The notes under the pieces are model-generated. The model ran no database searches, had not been told where the DNA came from, and saw only the letters and a list, made by a program, of their open reading frames with translations. Positions 26,301 through 37,861 of a stretch of DNA of 64,000 bases are shown in pieces. Location: NCBI GenBank assembly GCA_036785705.1, contig JAWUZG010000970.1, positions 3,072,501 through 3,136,500 on the forward strand. The letters are read 5' to 3'. A program made the translations under genes and the position numbers. This stretch comes from Acanthornis magna (Eukaryota > Chordata > Aves > Passeriformes > Acanthizidae). How positions within the stretch are numbered: the first letter of the stretch is position 1; each line of letters starts with the position of its first letter.

Positions 26301-26965
26301 GGCAGTAAAAACGTAGTGATAGGTGCTTCATTAATTATGAGACCCTATTGAAACAGGAGAGAAAGGTTTATTTATGCGTCCCATAATTAAGGGTTTAACT
26401 TTATTCCCTGATCCAGAGTACACTCGTCACCATAGCTCCAGTGACTTTAGCGCCTTGTTTGATTATAACTATTTATCAAATGTCCCCAGAATACATTGAA
26501 TTGGTACACTGAAAATATTTTAAAAGACTTTTTTTTCTGGACGTGCTCAGTAACAAGAATAATAGAGTTTTCTATGGTGAGGTCATACAGAGAAGAAAGA
26601 AAGATTTTATCGAACAGAATCACACAGATAAGTGCTATCTTTTCTACCAGGAGGGATTGTGACTGGGCTATCATGTGGTTGCAACTGCACAGCTTACGCT
26701 TTTGTTCTTAATCACACTGATGAGCACAAGCAATATAGCATTCAGGGCCAGGGATTTGCAGAGCATTAGCAATGGACTGACGACAGAGCATATGAGAAGT
26801 ACATGCTAAGTTTTCATGTTAAAAAGTCTGACACTATTGTGGAAACTGGAGGTCTGGATGACTTAAGTTGGTATGAAGATATTTTCCCTTTAGAAAAAGA
26901 GAAAAATTTATTCTTAAAATTTTATTTAGCTCCACTTGAAAGCAGCATTAGAGTCTGTATGCTCC

Positions 26966-26993
26966 TGAAAGGAGGTTTCTGAAAGGAGGTTTC
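26966..26993. repeat. Two-copy 14-bp tandem repeat
   Basis: TGAAAGGAGGTTTC occurs twice back to back in intron 1. Minor local duplication. Confidence 0.7.
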
Positions 26994-28675
26994 TCAAACT
27001 ATCATAGACAAGAGACAACATGGACTGTAAATTATTTTAAAATAATAGCGGCTGTTCCTTAGTTGTCTCCCACTTGACTGTATATAGCACCACCCCTCAT
27101 TTAGTAACCACTATACAAATAAATGCCAGGAAGAAAAATAAAAGGGGAAGGGAAGGTCAGACAGAGCTTAAACAGACAGAAAAATCAACCTGGACAAGAA
27201 CCTTCCACTCTCCTTTCTTCAATACCTCTTCAGCACTTTTGTCCAGAAACCTAAAATTTAATAAAAGAAATTTAAAAAAATTTTCAGCAGAGATGTGCAT
27301 CAAGATTTTGTTGAACTGGGTGGTGTGTTGGTGAAAACCAGGAAGATGGTCCTTGCCTCTTCCTAGATACCTCTGCCTCCTCACAGACAAATATCTTATT
27401 CTTGTGCTTGTTAATAAACAATAATTATTAAGGCACTGAAGTAGGATAACAAATTGTCATAGTAATCATATCATTAATGCATCCATGTTTCCTTAAGGTA
27501 CATGTACGTACATTTAGAATGGAACTGATTTCACAGAAGTAACGAGCTGTTCCATCTCTTTTAAATCTTCCTGTGTCTTCTGGAAGTAATTCTTTCTTAT
27601 GATCAGTCACTGTGAGACCATGTTCCTCACCTTCCTCTGAAGGTATGCTTTTGGTAGGGAGCACTTTGGCAGAGCGCTGCTAGTCCTGCTGGAGGGTTTG
27701 CTGTGTGTGTATCTTTCTGGTACTGATCTGTTCCAGGAAAAGCTTCTCTTTGTGGCTCAAGGAGTTGTCACAGCTGCCTAAGTACAGAGATTTACTTCGT
27801 GAAGAAAACAGAAATTTTCTTTACAAAGAAAATAAATTGAGGACAAATAGAGAGAAGAAGGATTGTAGCAGAAAGAAGGAAAGCTGATCTCACACTGAGT
27901 GGTGTAAGGGAAGCATTCAATAAACCAGCTGATTTAGCGGAGTGCTCTGCTGTTTTTCTGTTTGGAATGAAGTTAACATCATCTCAGGTATTTAAACTGT
28001 ATGCAACAGCTGAGGGATATCTTTACTCGTGTCTTAGAGAACAAGAAGCTGTTCTTTCTCTGTGTGTCAGTGTTCTCTGGCTATGTGTCTGGATATCTAG
28101 AATTACATATCATAGTTACCTTCATGGAGATTATGGCCAAGAATATGATACATTTAACTATCAAAAAAACCTCTTATTTTATGGCCTGTTACCCACTCAC
28201 AATTTTTTGCTTGCTTTACTGTGCCTAGTACTGGGTGAATATTCAGTGTTGTTTTGGTAGCAGGTTTTGGAAATAGCTTCCCACTCCCTTTGGTTTTTTT
28301 TCTCTGTTCCTCTGTTCTCTACATCATAGTGGGATTACCTGTCAGTGAAACTAATTCAGACCTTGCAGGTCTGGCTGTGGCAAACCATGCACTTTGATCT
28401 ACCATGGTACCAAAAATTAGATGGAGTTATAGTTCTGCATATTTAATAGTAAGAAATTGGTTTAGTGGTAATCTTGCCCATAATCATCACCCAGTGGCCA
28501 TGTGCTACGTAGTTATGTATGACTATATGCACTGGCCATACAGTACAGTAATTAAAATGAACTGTCATTCCCCTTGCAGTCTGGCTGGTGGTAGCAGGAT
28601 AAGCAGGGCAGAGCACGACTGTCCTAAGCTACAACAAAAGCAGTGTGGCTAGCATGTCCACATGGGTGATTCTGC

Positions 28676-28722
28676 TGCTCTGCTCTGCTCTGCTCTGCTC
28701 TGCTCTGCTCTGCTCTGCTCTG
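28676..28722. repeat. (TGCTC)9 pentanucleotide microsatellite
   Basis: Nine perfect TGCTC units plus two bases directly abut the 5' end of a truncated CR1 copy that begins GGTGAGACCCCACCT. The repeat probably expanded from the CTCTG-like sequence at the CR1 edge. Confidence 0.9.
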
Positions 28723-29098
28723 GTGAGACCCCACCTACAGTACCACATCCAGCTCTGGGGTTCCCAGCACAGGAAGGACATCGACCTGTTGGAACAAGTC
28801 CAAAGGAGGCCACCAAGATGATTAGAAGGATAGAGCGTGTCTCCTATGAGGAAAGGCTGAGAGAATTTGGATTGGAGAAGAGACGGCTTCTGGGTAAACT
28901 AATTCCAGCCTTCCAGTTCCTAAACAGAGCTTACAAGAAAGATAGAGAAAAACTTTTGGCAAGGGCATGTAGACATAGGACAAGGGGCAATGGCTTTAAA
29001 CTGAAGAAGGGCAGGTTTAGATTAGATGTTAGGAAGAAATTCTTTACTGTGAGGGTGGTAAGACTGAAAAAAGATCTCCCAGAGAAGCTGTAGATGCC
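28723..29098 (+). mobile_element. CR1 LINE 3' fragment, left part
   Basis: 5'-truncated CR1 retrotransposon in sense with ADCY1. Diagnostic stretches include GGTGAGACCCCACCT, the codons for YEERLREFGLE (end of CR1 ORF2, at about 28846) and AGGAAGAAATTCTTTACTG at about 29030, all typical of avian CR1 3' ends. The reverse-transcriptase region is absent. Sequence stops at AGATGCC where an LTR remnant begins, and the CR1 tail resumes at 29369. Confidence 0.9.
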
Positions 29099-29368
29099 TG
29101 TCGTAGTTTAGGAATGGTGCTCTCCAATTTAGTACTCCCACTAAAAAGACCACGAGCTGCATCCTCCAATAGGAGGCACACAAAGCAAAGATCACAAGTT
29201 GAGATAAAAACTTACTGGAAATAGCAATGAGATAAGAAAATGAACAGCAACAATATTAATAGGAAAATGCATAAGACAAAGAAATTATTTAAATGCAAAA
29301 TAATACCAGACTGTTCCACCCGCCAACTACTGCAAAAAATTAGCCCTGTCGTGAACAAAACTACAACA
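29099..29368 (-). mobile_element. Endogenous retrovirus LTR remnant inserted in CR1
   Basis: About 270 bp that interrupt CR1. It starts TGTCGTAGTTTAGGAATGG and contains CAATGAGATAAGAAAA and CAGCAACAATATTAATA, phrases I recall from an LTR family common in neoavian genomes. The inferred LTR sense is the minus strand, and the piece is shorter than the family, so it is probably internally or terminally deleted. No clear target duplication is visible. Family assignment is from memory. Confidence 0.7.
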
Positions 29369-29514
29369 ATTCCCAGAAGTGTTCAATGCTGGTTTTGATG
29401 GGGCTCTGAGCAACCTGGTCTAGTGAAAGGAGTCCCTTCCCACTGCAGGAGTTGGAAGCAAATGATGACATCCCTTCCAACCCAAGCTGTTCTTTGATGC
29501 TATGATTCTCTGAT
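29369..29514 (+). mobile_element. CR1 LINE 3' tail, right part
   Basis: Continuation of the same CR1 after the LTR remnant: AGAAGTGTTCAATGCTGG, GGGGCTCTGAGCAACCTGG, CATCCCTTCCAACCCAAGC and the terminal TATGATTCTCTGAT, which corresponds to the short ATTCTATG-like repeat ending CR1 elements. Left and right pieces together form one 3' CR1 fragment of about 520 bp. Confidence 0.9.
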
Positions 29515-30474
29515 CAGACCCATGGTGCCACATTACTCACCACAGTCATTACTGCCCCTGAGATAGGAGGTCACTGGTGGGGTGGATACTGTCTGCGCCC
29601 TGTAGTGGTTCAGCTTCAAGGACTATCAAACTAGCTCATATTTTCAACATTCTGTGAACTTAGGTTTTTGCACTGTGAATTGTATTCTGTTCTAATTAAG
29701 AAGTCCTTAGAAGGACCAGCACCAGGTGCAGCAACCTCAAACTGGACAGCCCACTGTAGACAATTCTGCAGTGTTACTCTGTTCACCCTGACTGGACATC
29801 CTCTGGTTTCTGATGTTAGAAACAAGGGTAGAGCTTAGGAGTCATGGTTCATTAGTGAGTGGATGGTTGCTGTATAAAAATTGGACTTCATTTAATGATA
29901 AGTGCATCATAAATCCCTTGGCAAGCAGTATATTTTTGAGTAAGTGTTTAAAGCACAATTGTGTAAAAATTGTAGATATAAATTTCTTCTGTTTCTAGTT
30001 TGGCAAACACTGCCCTTATTTCACCTTTTTTAAAATTAATACTTAATAAGCATGTTCACAAAAATGTTAAATCCCTGTTGTAAACATTTCAATCCTTTCT
30101 GATTAGTATCATCTGCATTTGAGAGCGTAGCATGTGTATTTCCAGGAAAGTGAGAGTCATTTGCAGGAGTAGAGAATCATGATGTATACTCACATTAACA
30201 TATTACATGTGTTCCTATTGCTGCATGCGTTGGCTAAGCACTTAAATAGAAAACCAAGTAACACATGTCAAGGTGTATTGTATGTGAATGCATTAGCATG
30301 TCCCACTCAGTTGCAAATCTGTGAAACATGGGCAATATGGCAGAGCAGCATGAAAATTTGGGTTGAATTGTGATTAGAAGTAATCAAGGGCTATTGCACT
30401 GATGGTTTGTATTTTATATATTTTGATTTTATGATAATATTTGGGATGTAATGCTAAATTAGAGTTAGAAACAT

Positions 30475-30498
30475 ATGTGTATATATATATATACACAT
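30475..30498. repeat. 24-bp perfect AT palindrome
   Basis: ATGTGT, a TA-alternating core and ACACAT form a perfect 24-bp palindrome within a TA/CA-rich stretch. It can extrude as a cruciform in principle, but such sequences arise readily from TA microsatellites. Confidence 0.7.
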
Positions 30499-33400
30499 GT
30501 ATAAAGCATACATGTATATTTAACATACACAACACAGAGTCACACACATATATCACTTTGCAATGGATGACTTTGGAAGTAAGTTTAAATTTAAATTCCT
30601 TTAAGTAGGATAAGATATTCCAGTTATCTGATCAGTGAAATACAGTCACTGACCTACATTTGTGAGGAAATAAGTTTTCTGAAAATGCTGTTCTGAATTT
30701 AAAAGGATCATTAGTGGAACATATCTGGCAGTCTAATTTGCATTTTAGATAACTCAGAATTATTAATTAACATATTATACCCAGGCAAACTTCTAATTCC
30801 TGCAGAGGAGTATCTAGGTCTTCACAGCTTGAAAGGAGATAGCCAAAACCAACTATGTAATGAGGGATAACTGTACAGGATGAAAGGGATTTGCTCTCCT
30901 ATGGATTTCCTACTGTGCTATTTCAAATCTCTTGACAGGGTTACAGGGCTGGCCTAATTTCTTTCTCCTTGATCTCTTTTTTGTGTTGGTCTTGGTTCTT
31001 TTCCATGTAGGGTCTCACAGTTACATTTCAGGATTCTATAATATATTTGTATATATGAAAACATCAGGTTGGCTATACAAAACACTTTGAAACCACACTC
31101 GTTCTTTCAGAGGTAATGTCCTACACCTCTCTGGGCAGTGACACATAGGCAGGGATGTGTTCAGCTACAAGGTGTGCATCAGCCACTGCTTGCACCACCA
31201 GATCAGCCAATAGATTGTGCAATAGCTATGATGCCACAGCTGATGGACCTGACATTAGCCTTCTTTATGGTTCCAAGCCAGGCTCTGTTTCACAACACAT
31301 CTGAATTCCTTACCCGGTTTGCCAGAGTACCATTGCAGAGTAAAAAGTTTCAGAGCAAATTGCTGCTTGACAAAGAAAGCTGCAGATGTGGGAAAAAGTG
31401 AGGATTTTTTTTTTTTTAATAAAAGTTACGCAGGAGTTGGATTAAATATTGCTGAATTGGAACTGTGTGACATATCTTTGCAAGAGACATTTGATTTTTA
31501 TACTCTCCTGGGGTGCTTATTTAAATAGAAAAATGTCATCAAAATACTGCATGGTACTCATAACCTTCAGCAACTGCTAAAAACATTGATTTTGAGCTTT
31601 GATCTCTTGTGAAGAATTACTCCATCTGGGAACTGTGGGTTTGACTTCTTAACTCTTTGTGTGATCTCTGCAGTGATTGGGCCTCTGTCAAAATTTACTG
31701 CAGTTAGCTGTTCTTCTGTTCTGTCAGTCCTAGAAAGGGGTGGCTGGCTTGCCTTGTTTCCTAGCTGGTTCATACCAATACTATTTCCATAATTTGCATT
31801 GGATGGTAAATTATTAATTCATTTCATTGTGGTTTTTGGATTTTAGTTACATGATTGGGTTTTTCAAATGAACACTAGCTAACTGGCAGTATCATTCTTG
31901 TCAGCCTGTCTTTAGGTCTTAGGAGTAGGTAGGCTGTCTACTGCTTGTCTGTCTTAGATGCTTAGAGCATCGACAGGAATATTTTTTGTTTGTAACTGTC
32001 TCTTTTACTTTTTTACTTGTGGCTTCATAACTGCACACTTGATGGTAGTCTCTGTAGCTTTCAAATACTTTGGGCCCAGCCATATTCTCCCTTGAAATCC
32101 AGTAATGAAATTCCCTTTGCTTTCAGCTGGGGATAAAAGAAAGAAAAACAACAACAAAACAAACCCGAACAAACCAACAAAAAAAACCCCAACAGACTGA
32201 AAGCCTAACATTCTTCTCGGACCTTCTTTCCCAGAAATTTCTATGTTTTTGTAAGAAAAGACAAAGTTTTTCTCCCTTGTACCCTTAGTTTCATGTAATT
32301 TCCCAAAGCTTTCTGCTGTAACATTCAGACTGCACCTCTAATACAAATTGTTCTTTCTCTTTGTAGTTAACTATTTTCCATTCTGTGATTTGTGATTCCT
32401 GCATATTTAGGATCTTTCAGGAGAGCCTTTAAAACTTTTCAGAACGTGGATCCAGTGCAGTGGATCCAAAACTTTCCCAGTCCACAGACACCATAGTAGC
32501 AGTCGACAGTTACTGTACTCAGTCCATATTTGGTGCCTCTTTAGAGGCTGGAGGTATTTACCTGCCATACCCATTTCTACATTGGCAGCATGATGAGAGC
32601 TGTGTGGTCAGGTGACCAGGTGTCTAAGCAGTCACCGCCAGGTTCAGGATGTGGGTTTATCATTGATTCAAGACACTCTGGACTATTCTCCTGAAGTGGG
32701 TGTTCTTGACAGAGCCAAGGCTTAGCAAAGGCTATTCATTCCACCTTTCTGTTTTGTACCTGTACTGTTAAATAAACCAGATGTTTGAAGTCCTTTTCTA
32801 GGTTCTTTTACCACTGTAACTAACTTAAATGAACTAAGCATCTTTAAAGTCAGCATCTTCATAACTGTTACAGGCCTCCCTGTGGAAATAACCAGGGCCA
32901 ACATTTTATGACTTAATAGCAATGTCTATAGCAATGTGGCATTTTGCTTATTTCATTTCATTTAGCTGGAACACATTTTCATGCAGTGGTGATTCTCATA
33001 TTGCTTACTGTTGAAAAGTATGTGATCTCTCAAGGGGTACAACTTTGAAAAATAAGATTATTTGTACATAGTGGATTATTTTTGGTCAGGTGAGTTCCCT
33101 GAGCCAGTTAAACATGTGATTACTGACTCAAGACAGGAACAAGAGTTAGCAGCAAGTAGCATCAGGGCAGTCTCTGCTTCATCTGGCTCAAGTTGCCTTA
33201 GTGCCCACCCACTTTCCCCCCACCACCATTCCCCATTTAATATGCACATAGCAGCACTAATGACAATGTAGCACACAGCTTCTGTTCAAACACTGAAACC
33301 TGAAGCAATACCAGCACAGCGCACAGCATTGCACCTGGAAGGATAAACTCTCATAAGAGAGAGTTTCAAGTCCCTCGGGCAGAGACTGTACTTCTGTGGA

Positions 33401-34806
33401 TAAAGAGCTTTTCAGAACTCATTTGGTATAGTCTTTGCAGCACTGTGCCATCCTCAGGAGACATACAAGGACTCAACCTCATGATATGCACCTCTGAAGG
33501 GTGTTGGTGACTGGCTCTTTATTGTAACTGTGCAAAGTAGTCATAACTCCCTAAATAAACTGACTCATTTTTGCAAAAATGTTGCATTGCTGGATCAAAT
33601 TATTGTTCCACTTATACTTCTACCCTACTTCTATCAAGTAGTCTTGAATACTCAAAATGCTATGCCATATTGTGCATTCACTGCTTACTAAAAACCCCCA
33701 GAGAGCTGGTGGTGTTCCCTACCTCAAAGGATGGCAGTGGTGACTCGGTACTGTGCAATTACTAGGAGCGGCAACCACTAGGTTTCATTAATTGTGCAGT
33801 TATACAGGTGATGAGTTAGATATATTGGTTCATTTGAAAGCTTTTACCAACTTAGAGGAATTATTTTGCCTAGTGCAATGCTGAAAAGCATTTCACTTGA
33901 GGTGAAACACAGTAGCCGCTTAACAGCTGACAGATTCCTACCATCCGCTGAACCTACTGGGGTAATTAAGGCAGGCAAAAATGTAATTACTTGGTGTATT
34001 TCTTACATTGAACTCATTACACAGTACCATACAGTGGGAATAAATTTCACTCAATGTCCTTATTAGCACAGGTCTTTAAGGGTGGAATTGTATATAATTT
34101 ATGTATTCTGAACACAATTACAGACATATTAACATAATAAAGTTATTTAGAGTTTACTTTAAAACTTGAAACTTGTTTCTTGTGTTTAGTTAATTATATC
34201 AAAATAGACCCATTAGTTACTTAATATGAAAATTAGCCTCTTTTAAATAAGTGTGTTTGGGTTTTTTTTCAAGATGCTAAAGCAAGGCAATATAGCAAAT
34301 GCAACATTATAAAAGCCAGAATTTAAAATAACTTTCAAAGTATTTGAGACATGTAGATAGCTTGGCAGTAATAACATCGCTAGAAGAACTAAGTCTTTAG
34401 AACAGAGTGTGGAAACCTAAGGAATTAAAGCAGAAAGCCTGTTACCACTCTGACTTTCATGTAGATACAAAAGTGAACCAGATCCTGTGAAGTGACTACT
34501 GTCAGAGTTTAGTTCATTATAGACTATTGTAGACTATGCATTTGGGGTTTTAGTAAAAGTAATTGCACTGGGGCAATTGTAATTTATGTAATGTAAAGAG
34601 TAGGGTTATATCTCTAAAGTTGACAGAACTTTGTATGAACATCATGGATTTCGTCTCTGACTAATGTTTTAGCTGGCATTTGGACTTAGTGAAATATACT
34701 GCTAGAAGTTGCTGGAGACACCTAAAAGTGAACAGAAGTGATCCTATGATTTGTGCTAGTGTTAGTTCAGATTAATTTTTAAATAAAAATACCTACAGAC
34801 TTCATA

Positions 34807-34860
34807 TTCACAGACACACCTTTCACAGACACACATTTCACCTGTCTTTTCACAGACACA
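34807..34860. repeat. Three dispersed copies of TTCACAGACACA
   Basis: The 12-mer TTCACAGACACA recurs three times within 54 bases (near 34807, 34822 and 34848), separated by short pyrimidine-rich spacers. Local duplication in intron 1. Confidence 0.6.
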
Positions 34861-34949
34861 AAGCATCGCATTGCCTTTTCTCTAACTACGCTTTTCCTAC
34901 AGATTCTGTTGTTTTTTATACTTTTTATCACTTCTTCCAATATGAAACC

Positions 34950-34985
<36 letters not shown>
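34950..34985. repeat. (AAT)n microsatellite
   Basis: About twelve perfect AAT units in intron 1, likely length-polymorphic. Confidence 0.95.
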
Positions 34986-37798
34986 TTATGTGACCTTTCC
35001 TCTGTTGTTTTTCCTTGTATATTTTGTACCTTGGAAATACAATATTCTACAGATTATTTTTTTTTTAGTATCCTTCTAATATGATCTTTCTTCCTCAGTT
35101 TGATTCATCCCAGTTCCCCATTCTGTATTGGCAGACACACACACACTCATTTGGTCTGACTACCTGCTTTCTCTACTGTTTAGATGGGACTTGACTGGTT
35201 CAAGCTGTTTGGTTTATTGTTTAATTAGCTTCATTGTTTCTCCCTGCAACTTTTCTTACTCTAAGTAATCTATTGTTACTTCCTCTGCTAAGGATGTGTA
35301 CTCTTGAACTGTGTGGTTTCCACCTTGTCAAAATTCTCCAGTTCTTTTGTTTTGTTTTTATTAATTTTTTCTTTCTATGAAGTTCATCCTGCTTGCAAAA
35401 ATTAATCCTGTTTCAAAATTACTAATTCAACACCTCCATTTTTTAAGGTCGTCACTGAGCTTGCACTATTACCTCAACTTTCAGGCACCCCATGATGTGA
35501 TGTTTTATGTTCTTTTAAGAAGCACTTCAGGTGACTTCATTGAGGAAATTATGATCAGATCACTGGTATTTAGTTCTGAAGGCGGGAGAACTATCACTAA
35601 TGAATCTGTGTAAATTAGGATTTCTCACAGCAGAGTTTGTGGGCTGTTAAGGTAGATAGTTTGTCAGACCATTGGAACGATCACACAAGAAAATTTTGGA
35701 AGGTTTTGACATAATTTTTTTTTAAAAATTATTTTTAGCTACCATTCAAAATATACATAAAAGTAGTCTATTAATGATACCAGTAAAGCAAACTCTTCAT
35801 GAGAATAATCTAATATGCACAATTCTTTTCAGTGCCATAAAAAATAATTAATATATAGTTGCTGCAAGAATGTATGTTTCACATATATTTTTGTTCTTAA
35901 CTACAGAAAGGAAAAAAAAGAAAAAATGGAGAAGCTCTTATTTACTGTGAAATAGCATTTACTTATTTACATTTCTGGTATAAAAGAATTCTAAATGTCT
36001 GCACAAGTATTATGGAGCTTTACTTCAGTACCACATACCTTTTTTAAATCCCCTCTTGCAAACTTGTAATTCCCAGGATTGTTTCTGATGTCATCATATA
36101 ATGATTTAGGAACTACTTATTTCAGGAGTCTACTGTTATCTGCAGATATTAGAAAATATTAAAATGGTTGACAAGTTATTGAATGACTAGGTAATGAGTG
36201 TTTTAATCTTCCTTTAGGCATCAAAGCTTTCTCATGGAGTAATTAACATCTCTCAGACTTTTCTCTATATTATAGGTAGCTCATATACATAGAGTATAAC
36301 CAACAGTACTATATTTGCTTTTATTATTAACTCCTCTTAAACACCTTTCGTTGGCCTCTGACATCTGGCCTCCAACAACCTTTACATTAGCACGATTCAG
36401 CACATAACTCTGTGATGTGTCATCTTTTTCTCTACCTGTGCAATCTTTATGATAAAAGTCCTTTGAGACTTGTAGGGCAGTGGATCATTTAATACAAGTA
36501 ATCTCTATTTTTTGCTCTACTGGGAAGGGGGTGGGAATGAAGAAAAAGCCTAAATCTCTTGTCTATATTCTAGTAATGCCTCTTGTGTCTTTAAAACCAG
36601 AGACTGCAGTGGAAAACAGGCAAGCTAGAGCTGGTCCAAAGTAAGCTCTTCCAAAATGCACCTATTGTGGGCATCCTGAGCACTTCCTCTTTCCAACTGC
36701 ACATCCACACCTGTTGGGCAATTTGCTTGCTGTGGTAAACATAGCCAAATAGAGTCCTGGATTTATTCTGCAGCTTTGAGGTCAGACAACAAACAGAGCC
36801 CACACCAAAAGAAGGCAAAAATATAGCTGCACTGTAGAGTACATGTCCTATTCCATACTTGTTATTTCTTTGTTTATTTGTGCAATAAAGAGTGAAATCA
36901 GCAAACCTTTAAGAGGGGATTTGTTTACAGTTAAGAAAGATATAATATGACATAATATTACATATTGCAGTAGTTGCAATTGACTTTTACTGTTTGGCTA
37001 CCAGTGAACAGCTTGCTTTGGGACTTAACATATTGTCTCTCTCATTTGTTTTGGAGCAGAAGAAGAAATATCCAGAATACTTCAATAACTCATTTAAGTA
37101 CCGCTCTTGTCTTTTCTAGGGCATGAAATTCTTCTGTTTGCAATATTTTATAATATGTACATGGAAATAGCACCATTTCTCTTAAGATCATACAATCTTA
37201 ATTTGATGGACAACCTTAAGCTAACTAGAAGTGAAAAGACATTCAAAGCAGAAAATAGACCCACTAGACAGTTTGTAGGCAGGAGGAAATTAAATGAAAG
37301 TTTGGGTGTTTCTGAGTATTTTGGCAGCTATAGGAGCTGAAAAAGACCAAACCAGAAAAGCATCTTGTTCAGAATTCAAAGAATAGCAGTCCATAATCTT
37401 TACCTATCTCTTCCATTTAAACAAAAAATATCCCAAACGCCTCTCTTACAAGGCAGACCAAATAGTATGACCTTGGCAAAGAATGAAAATTAAAATAGGA
37501 AAGTATCCTACGCCAAACAAAAGAAAGAAAAAATAGCACAGTCTTCACAACTACACTAATTTGGCATCATATCTATTATTTTAGCCCCCTTATTATTCTT
37601 TAACTCTTCTGTTCAGATTAGGCATGTTTCAGTTCCACTCCATTATTTTCCTTTTTTCCTTTTTTATTTTGCCTTTTCTCCCATTTAATCCTCCTTTCTT
37701 GGGAAAAAAAACCCGACTTGATTTATATCCTGTTACACCTTCAGGTTTTTGAGTTAATACTTTAATTTATTTCTGCAGCTCACCTCCGCATTTTTATG

Positions 37799-37861
37799 TG
37801 ATTGGCATTCACAATATTGTGACTTTTTATATGATAGACATTCACAATATTGTGACTTTTT
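37799..37861. repeat. Two-copy 33-bp tandem repeat
   Basis: Copies start at 37799 and 37832. Each carries CATTCACAATATTGTG or ACATTCACAATATTGTG followed by ACTTTTT, with few differences. CACAATATTGTG inside each copy is itself a 12-bp perfect palindrome. Confidence 0.8.

Larger units (their letters stand above)
7600..28670. other. Intron 1 segment without recognised genes or LINE/LTR copies
   Basis: About 21 kb of intronic DNA in which I recognise no exon, RNA gene or interspersed repeat. It contains only the small inverted and tandem repeats listed separately. The longest open frame is 145 codons on the minus strand (8791-9228) with no recognisable family. The area around 15061-15400 is GC-richer than its surroundings. 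Confidence 0.5.

Noticed and set aside
28662..29093. 143-codon ORF beginning with repeated LLCSA units
   Set aside because: It is the TGCTC microsatellite fused to the C-terminal remnant of CR1 ORF2, not a host gene.
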